Shown one piece after another: positions 42,937 to 50,869 of a stretch of 64,000 nucleotides of DNA (positions within the stretch are counted from its first letter, which is position 1; the number at the start of each line of letters is the position of its first letter). This DNA comes from an uncultured bacterium (GTDB lineage Bacteria; Atribacterota; Atribacteria; Atribacterales; Caldatribacteriaceae), in the NCBI GenBank assembly GCA_937922705.1, contig CALAIW010000005.1:39727-103726 (forward strand). The letters run 5' to 3'. The position numbers and the translations under genes were made by a program. Below the pieces are notes generated by a model, which saw only the letters and a list, made by a program, of their open reading frames with translations, was not told the origin of the DNA and ran no database searches.

Positions 42937-44083
42937 GTCCTGTCTCCTCAAGAACCCGATGGTAGTACTCCTCAAAGAGTCGTACCACTTCCTCTGAAAG
43001 CCCCCTGTCCTGGGCAAACTGAGCGAAAAGCTCTGGCAAAGCCGCGATATCAAGGGAGGTTGCTACTTCTCCTCCCTTCTCTTCTTCGTCCCACACCGCT
43101 TCAACCACGACAACCTCAAAGCGTTCTCCCCGAAGGTTCTTGAGTTCTGCTACCCAGTCCGGTGAGAGGATTTCTCCTTTAACCCGAAATCGGATGTAAT
43201 TGCGTCGACCATTGCGAAGCCGCTTCTCCACAAGATGGCGAACCTCGAGTATCCCCAGGGGTTTCTCAAGGTCAATACTTACCAGAGAGGAGGTCTCAAA
43301 AAACACCGGATTGACTTTTGGTCTTTCACCGGGAATAAGTTCGACCAGAAGAAAACCACCCTTTCCCCCCGGATTCCTAAAGTTATCCGGAACAAGGGAG
43401 GACGGATAGCAGAGGGTAAAGGGTTCATAAAGACAGGTGTATCCATGGAGATGTCCCAAAGCACCGTAGGAAAATCCATATGGAAAATCGGCTTTCTTCA
43501 TAAAAACTTCTCGAGAGGCGTTGGCCTCAGCGTAAAAGGCCAGTTCCTCTATGGTCAGATGCCCAAGGAGAATGTGGAAGTGACGAGGATGAAAGGAGGC
43601 AACCCATCCTTGCATCGCCTTTGTGAGGTACGCCTTTGCCCGTTCCTGGACTCTCTCCCCAGGGTACTCCCCAAGAAACCTTGAAAGAGGTATGTACGGA
43701 ATTGGGAAAATAGTCACCCCAATGCCTGGAAAATCCCGTGGCACCATATCTCGGATAACCGTAACCCCTTGGGGAAACATTTTCTGTAAAGCTTCCACTG
43801 CATACCAGTCATGGTTTCCGATAACCCAAACAAAGGGAGCTATGCGGGAAAGTTCCACAATGACCTCTACAGCAAGCTGAATGGCTTCCCTTGGAGGATG
43901 GTAATGCTGATGGAAGAGGTCCCCAGCGTGGAGGATAAGGTTGACCTTTTCTTCTTGCGCCACTTCGAGGAGTTTCTCCAAGCATTCTTTTTGCTCCTCA
44001 AAGCGATTCACTTCTCTATGGCTCTTCCAGGAAACAAGCCCCAGATGCCAGTCTGCTGTATGGAGGATTTTGAGTGGTTTCAT
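42911..44083 (-). CDS. sbcD: Mre11/SbcD DNA repair nuclease
   Basis: Mre11/SbcD is the manganese-dependent nuclease of the complex. From ATG 44083 it is 390 aa; the track frame adds residues from the promoter region. Phosphoesterase motifs are all present: ILHTADWHLG (D11, H13), LHAGDLFHQHYHP, VIGNHDWY, LLGHLTIE and GALGHLHGY. A GTGGGACG stretch may act as its ribosome-binding site. It heads the operon sbcD-sbcC-nurA-herA-yjbQ-uroD-like. Confidence 0.96.
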   Translation of the reverse strand: MKPLKILHTADWHLGLVSWKSHREVNRFEEQKECLEKLLEVAQEEKVNLILHAGDLFHQHYHPPREAIQLAVEVIVELSRIAPFVWVIGNHDWYAVEALQKMFPQGVTVIRDMVPRDFPGIGVTIFPIPYIPLSRFLGEYPGERVQERAKAYLTKAMQGWVASFHPRHFHILLGHLTIEELAFYAEANASREVFMKKADFPYGFSYGALGHLHGYTCLYEPFTLCYPSSLVPDNFRNPGGKGGFLLVELIPGERPKVNPVFFETSSLVSIDLEKPLGILEVRHLVEKRLRNGRRNYIRFRVKGEILSPDWVAELKNLRGERFEVVVVEAVWDEEEKGGEVATSLDIAALPELFAQFAQDRGLSEEVVRLFEEYYHRVLEETGHEAALPEA

Positions 44084-44100
44084 TTTCGTCCCACCAAAAT

Positions 44101-44109
44101 ATTGTACCA
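44101..44109 (-). promoter_or_regulatory. Extended -10 promoter of the sbcD operon
   Basis: On the minus strand TGGTACAAT is an extended -10 placed so that transcription starts about 11 nt before the sbcD ATG. The -10 bases are the same ones that serve as the -35 hexamer of the plus-strand promoter for the exporter gene, so the two polymerases could not bind together. Confidence 0.55.
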
Positions 44110-44132
44110 GAATCGCAGAGGCTCTGTATAAT
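44102..44132 (+). promoter_or_regulatory. Promoter of the EamA-type gene, predicted leaderless
   Basis: TTGTAC and a perfect TATAAT are separated by 19 bp. The -10 ends at 44132, so the transcription start falls at or next to ATG 44139, with no space for a ribosome-binding site. An in-frame ATG at 44133 immediately follows the -10 and would be upstream of the transcript, so it cannot be the start. Confidence 0.6.
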
Positions 44133-44138
44133 ATGGGC

Positions 44139-44981
44139 ATGCAGGGCTTTCGGGCGTATTTCCCTATTCTTGGAGTTCTCATCTTTTGGGGGCTTTCTTG
44201 GTCGCTCTCGAAAATGGCCCTTCAGTATATGTCCCCCTACATGCTCGCCTTTTTTCGATTTGCCACGGGAGCGGTCTTTTTTCTCCCCTTCGCCCAAAAG
44301 CTCCTCAGAAGCCCAAAGGTACTCTCTGGGGCACTCCTCAATGGGGTCTGTTTTGTCACTATGGTGAACTTTGCTGTCCAGGCTTCCGAAAACCCTGCTC
44401 TAGCCTCAAGCCTTGTGTACACACAGCCGCTTTTTGTTGTTTTCTTTTCCGTCCTTCTCGGTGAAGAGAAGTTGTGCCCTCTGCAGATTGCCGGGGTACT
44501 CTTTGCCTTTCTTGGAGTGCTCCTTTCAGCACAGAGTGTGCACTTTGACCGAGGAGCCATCCTCGCCATTGCAGCAGGCTTTATCTGGTCTTTGGGCATT
44601 ATCTACTACCGAAAGTATCTCAAGGAGGAGAACCTCGTCCATTTTAACGCTTCCTTAAACTTCTTTTCAGCCTTTGCCCTTATCCCCTTTCTTCTTAGTG
44701 ATGTCCAGCTTCTCCTTTCCAGAGAAGTCCTCTTTTGGGGACTCTGTACCGCCTTTTCCGCCCAGGTTGTAGGGTTCTTTCTGTGGTTTTTAAGCCTGAA
44801 AACCCTTGGAGCAGTGACCTCCGGGACCTTTTCGCTTCTTGTTCCCGTTTTCGCATACCTCTTCACCTATGGCATTATGGGGCAAGCTCCAACACCTCGG
44901 CAGATTCTTGGGTCATCGCTCACCCTTTTTGGAGTTTTCCTTGCTCAGTGGAAAAAGGCAGGAAGGCCCAAAACCTGGTAA
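44139..44981 (+). CDS. EamA/DMT family transporter
   Basis: A 280-aa membrane protein with ten predicted hydrophobic helices arranged as two EamA repeats: MQGFRAYFPILGVLIFWGLSWSLSKMALQYMSPYMLAFFRFATGAVFFLPF and later VHFDRGAILAIAAGFIWSLGIIYYRKYL. The family exports amino acids, nucleosides or sugars, or imports solutes; the substrate cannot be told. The track frame starts at 43941 inside sbcD, and ATG 44139 is chosen from the promoter and the family N-terminus. Confidence 0.88.
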   Translation: MQGFRAYFPILGVLIFWGLSWSLSKMALQYMSPYMLAFFRFATGAVFFLPFAQKLLRSPKVLSGALLNGVCFVTMVNFAVQASENPALASSLVYTQPLFVVFFSVLLGEEKLCPLQIAGVLFAFLGVLLSAQSVHFDRGAILAIAAGFIWSLGIIYYRKYLKEENLVHFNASLNFFSAFALIPFLLSDVQLLLSREVLFWGLCTAFSAQVVGFFLWFLSLKTLGAVTSGTFSLLVPVFAYLFTYGIMGQAPTPRQILGSSLTLFGVFLAQWKKAGRPKTW

Positions 44982-44993
44982 AAGCTTAAGGAG

Positions 44994-45023
44994 TTCACAA
45001 GGTGCACAGCCAAAAGGTATACT
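44994..45023 (+). promoter_or_regulatory. Promoter upstream of the ICMT-like gene
   Basis: TTCACA and TATACT are separated by 18 bp, directly after the stop codon of the exporter gene. This would start a transcript near 45030, just ahead of the AGGAG at 45040-45044. Confidence 0.45.
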
Positions 45024-45054
45024 AGAGGAAAAATCGCACAGGAGCCATGAGCTT

Positions 45055-45603
45055 GTGGAGGCAGTCTTTTGGATCTCAGTGGCTTTCTGGCTTATCCTTG
45101 ACCTTTACGTGCTTTTTGCCAAAAACCGCAACGTCCAGCGTATTGTCGACCGAAAAAGCAAATTCGTTATTATAGCCTTAATCGGAAGCGGGGTGATCCT
45201 CGCCCTTGCTCCGAAGGACTTCCGTACGTCCTGGCTTGCCCGGGAGAGATTCTCTACCGTACACCACATTGGCGTTTTCCTGGTAGTAGGTGGGGTCGTC
45301 CTGCGTCTTGTTGCCATTCGTACCTTGGGAAAGTACTTTACCCCAGATATTGCCTTAGTTGAGGGACAAAGAATTGTCACCGCAGGAATTTACCGTTTCC
45401 TCCGCCATCCAAGCTACACAGGGGAAATCCTGGCCTTTGGGGGCTTGGCCCTGGTTTTCTGGCATTTTCCCTCATCCCTCTGCATCTTTATCCTGCCCCT
45501 TTTGGGTTTTCTCTACCGAACCTTCCTTGAGGAACGAAAGCTCCTTGAGCTCTTCGGAAAAGAATACGAAAGTTACATGAAGAGCACCCGGCGGTTCATA
45601 TAG
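45055..45603 (+). CDS. Isoprenylcysteine carboxyl methyltransferase-like membrane methyltransferase
   Basis: A 182-aa membrane protein of the ICMT/phospholipid methyltransferase family. GTG 45055 is chosen because it follows AGGAG and opens a hydrophobic helix (FWISVAFWLILDLYVLF); the ORF-track start is far upstream inside the exporter. The catalytic C-terminal half is clear: GKYFTPDIALVEGQRIVTAGIYRFLRHPSYTGEILAFGGLALVFWH, then RTFLEERKLLELFGKEYESYMKSTRRFI. The motif RHPSYTG and the EExxL...Y region bind S-adenosylmethionine and substrate. Substrate unknown. Confidence 0.88.
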   Translation: MEAVFWISVAFWLILDLYVLFAKNRNVQRIVDRKSKFVIIALIGSGVILALAPKDFRTSWLARERFSTVHHIGVFLVVGGVVLRLVAIRTLGKYFTPDIALVEGQRIVTAGIYRFLRHPSYTGEILAFGGLALVFWHFPSSLCIFILPLLGFLYRTFLEERKLLELFGKEYESYMKSTRRFI

Positions 45604-45641
45604 CAAGACCAGCACTCTTTTATGTGGGACCACAACGCAGG

Positions 45642-45670
45642 TTGACACAAAGAACATCTTTAGGTATAGT
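45642..45670 (+). promoter_or_regulatory. Sigma-A promoter of the ROK-led sugar operon
   Basis: A consensus TTGACA and TATAGT at exactly 17-bp spacing, 34 bp before the ROK start codon. This is the best classical promoter in the window. It is expected to drive the whole operon to 54120, and may be autoregulated by the ROK repressor it expresses. Confidence 0.75.
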
Positions 45671-45703
45671 AAGGAGAGAAAAAGTTTTTTCACTCAAAGA
45701 ACT

Positions 45704-46906
45704 ATGACCCTAGTGTACCAGCGGCGAGTACGAGAGGAAAATCTCAGAAAGGTCCTCCGGTTCATCCACCGGGTAGGAAATACCAGCCGCCCAGCCATTG
45801 CTCGAGAATTCCATCTCAGCCCTGCTACAGTGACAAGCCTTATTGCCGAGCTCGAAAAACAAGGACTTGTGCGGGAAAACGGGTTTGGTGAATCCGCCGG
45901 GGGACGGAAACCCGTTATTCTTGAATTCAACGCTGAATGGGCCTGGGTGGTCGCGGCAAAAATCGGGGTCAAAAGAGTCCGTGTGGGTCTGGCAAACCTC
46001 AAGGGTGAACTGAAAAGCAAGGTCGTTGAACCCCTTGCCTCACCGCATTTTCAGGATGTAGTTGCACAAATCTTGCGCATGGTCAAGACACTTCTTGAAA
46101 CGACACCCCATCCGCGTATCCTAGGCATGGGAGTGTGCTGCCCAGGGGTGATTGACCAAAAGACGGGAGAAGTGCAAAAGGCGGTCAATCTTGGATGGTA
46201 TGATGTCCCTCTGCAAAGGCTTCTCTCTGAGCATTTCGACTGGCCGGTCTTTGTGGAAGACGGAGCTGACGCCGGGGCCCTGGGAGAAAAATGGTTTGGG
46301 AATGGAAGGGGTGTGAAAAATCTCATTTACGTTGTCCTGGGAAATGGCATTGGCTCTGGGATTATTCTCAACGGCGAGCTCTATACAGGACACCAGCACG
46401 CAGCGGGTGAATTTGGCCACACAAGCATTGACTTTTCAGGTCCCCCATGTCCCTGTGGCAATCGAGGGTGTCTTGAGCTCTACGCCTCGGCCCCAGCTAT
46501 CGTCCGAAAAGCGAAAGAAGCAATCGAAAGGGGAGAGCAAACGCTCATTCGCAATCTTGTAGAAGAACAGGGCACATTATCAGGGGAACTCATCAGTGAG
46601 GCAGCATACCTTGGAGATGCTTTAGCGCTTCGGATTCTCCGGGAAACAGGAGAACTCCTTGGCCAAGCCATAGGGAATCTGGTGAACATCTTTGACCCGG
46701 AAATGGTCATCATTGGAGGCGGCCTCTCATTAGCCCATCCCGTATTTTTTGAAACCATTGCACAAACCGTCATACACCAGTCTCTTTTCCTCCGTCGGAA
46801 ACCCGTTGAAGTCCGAAAGGCATTTTTTGGAGGAGATTCAGAACTCGTTGGAGCAGCTGCTCTCACTGTAGAGCGAGTCTTTGGAGAGCAAGCCCTGGTT
46901 TTATGA
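45704..46906 (+). CDS. ROK family transcriptional repressor (NagC/XylR type)
   Basis: A 400-aa regulator with an N-terminal winged HTH (LRKVLRFIHRVGNTSRPAIAREFHLSPATVTSLIAELEKQGLV) followed by a ROK domain with the zinc motif CPCGNRGCLE (residues ~247-256) and the sugar-binding ENGFGESAGG/VVAAKIGVK region. The usual ATP loop DIGGTK is degenerate (AAKIGVKR), as in repressors that bind sugar but no longer phosphorylate. It probably senses the sugar imported by the downstream ABC system. No clear ribosome-binding site. Confidence 0.9.
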   Translation: MTLVYQRRVREENLRKVLRFIHRVGNTSRPAIAREFHLSPATVTSLIAELEKQGLVRENGFGESAGGRKPVILEFNAEWAWVVAAKIGVKRVRVGLANLKGELKSKVVEPLASPHFQDVVAQILRMVKTLLETTPHPRILGMGVCCPGVIDQKTGEVQKAVNLGWYDVPLQRLLSEHFDWPVFVEDGADAGALGEKWFGNGRGVKNLIYVVLGNGIGSGIILNGELYTGHQHAAGEFGHTSIDFSGPPCPCGNRGCLELYASAPAIVRKAKEAIERGEQTLIRNLVEEQGTLSGELISEAAYLGDALALRILRETGELLGQAIGNLVNIFDPEMVIIGGGLSLAHPVFFETIAQTVIHQSLFLRRKPVEVRKAFFGGDSELVGAAALTVERVFGEQALVL

Positions 46907-46918
46907 AGGAGGGGAACC

Positions 46919-47782
46919 ATGAAAAAAGGTATCAATCAGTGGGCATTTCCTGCCGGTACAACCTTTCGGGACATTTTTGCGCTGGCCAAAAAGTATGGCT
47001 TTCAGGGTCTTGAGCTCTGCCCCGATGAAGAGGGCCTTTTTCCCTTAAGACCGCAAAAAGAGGTTGTACAGGAACTTCGCTCTCTTTCTCAGGATACGGG
47101 TATCACCATACGGAGCCTTGCCACCGGCCTTTTTTGGAAGTACAACCTTGCTTCCCCTGACCTCTCCCGGCGAGAGAAAGCAAAAGACGTTACCAAGGCG
47201 CTGGTTGATTTGGCTTACGAACTCTCGGTACCTTCAGTTCTTATCATCCCAGGATACGTTCACGTTCCCTGGGACCCGTCCTCAGAGCTTGTACCCTATG
47301 GAGATGTTCTTGAGCGGGCAAAAGAAAGCCTCGAGGAAGTCCTCCCTTACGCTCAAAGTGCAGGAGTGACTCTTGCCCTTGAGAACGTCTGGAACGAGTG
47401 TTTTCTCTCCCCCCTTGAGTTTGCCTCTTTTATCGATTCTTTTGAAAGTCCCTTTGTTCGAGCCCACTTCGATACAGGGAACGTAGTCCTTTTTGGATAC
47501 CCAGAACACTGGGTCGCAACCCTTGGAAAGCGCATCGCCACCGTCCACGTGAAGGACTTCAAGAAAGCTGTAGGAACCCTTGCAGGATTCTGCCTCCCCC
47601 TGGAGGGAGACGTTCACTGGCCTGAAGTGATGCAGGCTTTGCACAACATTCCTTACAATGACTATCTCATCGCCGAATTCATCCCTCCATACCGCTACAG
47701 CACTGAGGCCCTTCTTGCTAACCTCTCCTGTAACTTGGACATCCTCATAGGGCTTGCCCGAGGAGGTGATGCGAAAGGGTAA
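46919..47782 (+). CDS. Sugar phosphate isomerase/epimerase-type TIM-barrel protein
   Basis: A 287-aa AP-endonuclease-2-like TIM barrel. Metal ligands can be picked out: the glutamate in LALENVWNECF, the HFD of VRAHFDTGNVVLFG, the histidine in ATVHVKDFKK and the glutamate in YLIAEFIPPYRY, so it is likely active as an isomerase, epimerase or dehydratase of a sugar. The start follows GGAGGGG. Members often act on keto-sugars or inosose intermediates, in line with the neighbouring Gfo/Idh dehydrogenase. Confidence 0.88.
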   Translation: MKKGINQWAFPAGTTFRDIFALAKKYGFQGLELCPDEEGLFPLRPQKEVVQELRSLSQDTGITIRSLATGLFWKYNLASPDLSRREKAKDVTKALVDLAYELSVPSVLIIPGYVHVPWDPSSELVPYGDVLERAKESLEEVLPYAQSAGVTLALENVWNECFLSPLEFASFIDSFESPFVRAHFDTGNVVLFGYPEHWVATLGKRIATVHVKDFKKAVGTLAGFCLPLEGDVHWPEVMQALHNIPYNDYLIAEFIPPYRYSTEALLANLSCNLDILIGLARGGDAKG

Positions 47783-47845
47783 AAAGTGGTACAGAATCCT
47801 CTTTTATTGCTCTTTTGAGAAACCTTTCACGAAGGAGGGAAGCTT

Positions 47846-49078
47846 ATGAAGCGGTGGATTGTGGGATGGAGTGTGCTCTTGGCGGTGGTTTTTGTCCTCT
47901 CCTTTGGGGCCTTTGCCCAAAAGAAAGTGAGCATCCTCTGGATGGAGTACGATGGTCTCACCCCTGATTACGCCCTAAACCTTGAGAAAGCCTTTGAAGA
48001 AGCCCATCCTGGTGTGGACCTTGAAATTATTTCTACCCCATGGGACCTAGGGCATGACCGGCTCATATCTCTTGTAGCTGGAGGAAGACCACCAGACCTT
48101 GCGGTTATTGGAACTCGGTGGCTCCTTGAGCTTCTCGATATGGGTGTTGTGGAACCAATCGAAAAGTGGGTGAGCAAAGAACTTCTGGATAACATCGACC
48201 CAGCTCTGATGGAGGGAAAAATCAAGGGAGTTCTTTATGGGCTTCCAGTTGCCGCTGGAACCCGCCTCATGTACTACCGCTCAGACATCATCGACAAGGC
48301 CCCTGAGACCTTTGAAGAGATGCTCGAAATTGCAAAGAAAATCCACAAACCTGAAGAGAAATTCTACGCTGTAGGAATGAGTGGGAAAAAGTACGTCGAA
48401 CTCACCGAGTACGCTTACTACCTTTTTGGGAACGGTGGATACTTCTTTGAGATTCTTCCCGATGGGAGCTACGGCAAATGCACCGTGAACGACGAGGCAG
48501 GAGTAGGAGCCTTGGCCTTCATGAACGACCTGGTGAACAAGTACAAAGTCACTCAGCCGGGAGTTACCGCTTATCGGAGAGACGAACTCCAAGACCTCTT
48601 TATCGCTGGAAACCTTGGTATCTTCCTCAGTGGAGGATTCACTGCAGCCCTTCTTGAACAGCGGGGTGTGACCTTTAAGTGGGACGTTGCTCCAATGCCA
48701 CATTTTGAGGGGAAACCTCAAAGTACCATCATCATCACCGATTCCATTGTGCTCTTCAAGGATTCCCAAGCCAAGGAAGAAGCCGGAAAGTTCCTCGATT
48801 TCTTCTACTCTGACCCCTGGAGACTGCAGTTTGATAAGCTCGTTGGTTTCCCACCGGTTACAAAGTCTCTCGCCAACGACCCCTTCTTCCAGAAACCAGT
48901 GTACCAAGTCATGATCCAGCAAATTCCAAACGCCAAGGGTTGGCCACTTATCCCCGAATGGCCAGAATGCAACGACATTATCTGGGACAATATCGTGGCC
49001 ACTTTCCTCGGTGAAAAAGACCCAAAGACCGCTATGGATGACGCTGCCCGGGAAATCGACGCTCTACGAGGAATGTAA
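47846..49078 (+). CDS. ABC transporter sugar-binding protein (extracellular solute-binding, family 1)
   Basis: A 410-aa periplasmic binding protein. Signal peptide is WSVLLAVVFVLSFGAFAQ, cleaved after AFA, with no lipobox cysteine. The mature part has the family pattern VSILWMEYDGLTPDYALNLEKAFEEAHPGVDLEIISTPWDLGHDRLISLVAGGRPPDLAVI and the C-terminal DNIVATFLGEKDPKTAMDDAAREIDAL. It delivers a sugar to the two permeases downstream. Followed by a strong hairpin before permease 1. Confidence 0.93.
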   Translation: MKRWIVGWSVLLAVVFVLSFGAFAQKKVSILWMEYDGLTPDYALNLEKAFEEAHPGVDLEIISTPWDLGHDRLISLVAGGRPPDLAVIGTRWLLELLDMGVVEPIEKWVSKELLDNIDPALMEGKIKGVLYGLPVAAGTRLMYYRSDIIDKAPETFEEMLEIAKKIHKPEEKFYAVGMSGKKYVELTEYAYYLFGNGGYFFEILPDGSYGKCTVNDEAGVGALAFMNDLVNKYKVTQPGVTAYRRDELQDLFIAGNLGIFLSGGFTAALLEQRGVTFKWDVAPMPHFEGKPQSTIIITDSIVLFKDSQAKEEAGKFLDFFYSDPWRLQFDKLVGFPPVTKSLANDPFFQKPVYQVMIQQIPNAKGWPLIPEWPECNDIIWDNIVATFLGEKDPKTAMDDAAREIDALRGM

Positions 49079-49087
49079 AAGATAAGA

Positions 49088-49118
49088 AAAAGGGAGGGGA
49101 TTTCACCCCCTCCCTTTT
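49088..49118 (+). other. Intercistronic hairpin between binding-protein and permease genes
   Basis: The arm AAAAGGGAGGGG pairs perfectly over 12 bp with CCCCTCCCTTTT around a seven-base loop, ten bases after the stop of the binding-protein gene. No free uridine tract follows, since the T run is part of the stem, and the operon continues. This is a typical position for a structure that protects the binding-protein message and limits read-through to the permeases. Confidence 0.75.
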
Positions 49119-49129
49119 GAAGGGAGAAG

Positions 49130-50029
49130 GTGAGCTTGCGAAAGGGGAAATTTTGGAAAACAGAGTCTGCTCTTGCCTTTTTCTTTCTCCTTCCTGCCTG
49201 TGCTTTTCTCCTTCTTTTTATGTTTTACCCCATCGCCTACGTCATCCTTATGTCTTTTTTTCGGGTAAACAAACTTGGAGACCTGGTGAACTTTTCTGGT
49301 CTTGCCAACTTTCGCTTCATGTTTGACCGTCCCGAATTCTGGCAGATTATCGTTCGGTCCTGTGTGTGGACTGCCTCGGCTGTAGCGGTGAAAACCGGAA
49401 TCGGCCTTGTTATCGCTCTCTTGCTCAACGTGGATTTTCGAGGACGAAAAATTGCTCGAGGCCTTGTGATTATCCCCTGGGCAAGTTCCGTGCCAATAAG
49501 CGCGATGATTTGGCAGTGGACGTACAATAACGACTTTGGGCTTTTGAACCACACTTTACGGACTCTGCGAATCTTCGGAGAACCCCCCATATGGCTTGCC
49601 GAACCCCGCTCAGCGTTCCTCGCTAACCTCTGGGTAGATATATGGTGCGGCATCCCCTTCATGGCTTTGGTCTTTCTTGCTGGACTCCAGGCTATCCCTC
49701 AGGAGCTCTATGAGGCTGCCGAAGTCGACGGAGCAACGCCCTTTGCCAAATTTCGTTTCGTCACTTTGCCTCTTTTGAGCAATGTCCTCACCGTAGCAAC
49801 CCTCCTCTCTATTCTCTGGACCTTTAACGACTTCAACGTTATCTACGTCCTTACCGGAGGTGGCCCTGGAACATCAACCGATATCCTCATCACCTACATC
49901 TACAAGTATGCTTTTCAATACCTTCGCTTCGGTCCAGCCGCTGCTATGGCCGTGATTACCTTTGCCATTCTTCTTACTGTGAGCATCCTCTATGCCCGAA
50001 GCTACTTTAAGGGAGGGACGGTGTACTAA
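49130..50029 (+). CDS. Sugar ABC transporter permease 1
   Basis: A 299-aa inner-membrane permease with six helices starting FFFLLPACAFLLLFMFYPIAYVILMSFFRV. The ATPase-docking EAA motif is EAAEVDGATPFAKFRFVTLPLL (residues ~197-218). GTG 49130 follows GGGAGAAG; TTG 49136 is an alternative. It pairs with the next gene; the cluster carries no ATPase. Confidence 0.92.
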   Translation: MSLRKGKFWKTESALAFFFLLPACAFLLLFMFYPIAYVILMSFFRVNKLGDLVNFSGLANFRFMFDRPEFWQIIVRSCVWTASAVAVKTGIGLVIALLLNVDFRGRKIARGLVIIPWASSVPISAMIWQWTYNNDFGLLNHTLRTLRIFGEPPIWLAEPRSAFLANLWVDIWCGIPFMALVFLAGLQAIPQELYEAAEVDGATPFAKFRFVTLPLLSNVLTVATLLSILWTFNDFNVIYVLTGGGPGTSTDILITYIYKYAFQYLRFGPAAAMAVITFAILLTVSILYARSYFKGGTVY

Positions 50030-50854
50030 ATGCGCAATCGCAACTTCTACCTCGTGTATCCACTCATTGTTTTCATTCTTCTCGTGCTTCTTTTCCCTTT
50101 CTTTGTCATGGTTTCAACTGCGCTGAAACCCCTAGAGGAAGTCTACGCCACACCACCCCACTGGATTCCCCGCACCATCCGATGGGCAAACTTTGCCGAC
50201 ATCTGGGGAAAGTACCCTATGGGTGCGTACTTCAAAAATAGCTTTATTGTCGCCCTGGGAGCAACTCTGGTAAACATAGCCTTTTGCATTCCTGCGGCAT
50301 ACGCCGTGGCTCGGCTTCGTTTTCGCTTAAAGAGCTTCATTATGTACCTCATCCTTGTTGTCCAGATGTTTTCTCCCATCATTGTGGTCATATCTCTTTT
50401 TAAAATCGTCGCCCGCCTTGGGCTTTTGAACACTCTTCTTTCCCTTATTCTTACCAATAGCGTCTTCACTCTCACCTTCTCCATCTGGCTCCTTGGTGGG
50501 TACTTTCGCAACGTCCCAAAAGAAATTGAGGAAGCCGCTCTCATTGATGGATGCACTCGGTTTCAGGCAATCACTCGGGTACTTCTTCCCGTGGCCATGC
50601 CTGGAGTGGTAACCACCATTATCTACACCTTTATCACCGCCTGGAACGAATTCATGTTTGCCTTAACCTTTATCCAGTCTATGGACAAGCGCCCCCTGAC
50701 CTTGGGGCTCTATAACTTCATCGGCCGCTGGACTGTCCAATGGCAGTACCTTATGGCTGCAGCGCTTTTGGCCCTTCTTCCTGTGGTCATTCTCTTCTTC
50801 TTCATCGAGCGAGAACTGGTGCACGGACTTGCCGGTGGCGCAGTAAAAGGATGA
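50030..50854 (+). CDS. Sugar ABC transporter permease 2
   Basis: A 274-aa permease of the MalG/UgpE type with six hydrophobic helices, beginning YPLIVFILLVLLFPFFVMVSTALKP. The EAA motif EEAALIDGCTRFQAITRVLLPVAMPGV is in the usual loop before helix five. It starts directly after the stop of permease 1 and ends GLAGGAVKG, typical of the family. No ATP-binding subunit is adjacent. Confidence 0.93.
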   Translation: MRNRNFYLVYPLIVFILLVLLFPFFVMVSTALKPLEEVYATPPHWIPRTIRWANFADIWGKYPMGAYFKNSFIVALGATLVNIAFCIPAAYAVARLRFRLKSFIMYLILVVQMFSPIIVVISLFKIVARLGLLNTLLSLILTNSVFTLTFSIWLLGGYFRNVPKEIEEAALIDGCTRFQAITRVLLPVAMPGVVTTIIYTFITAWNEFMFALTFIQSMDKRPLTLGLYNFIGRWTVQWQYLMAAALLALLPVVILFFFIERELVHGLAGGAVKG

Positions 50855-50869
50855 AAAGGAGGGAGGTCT

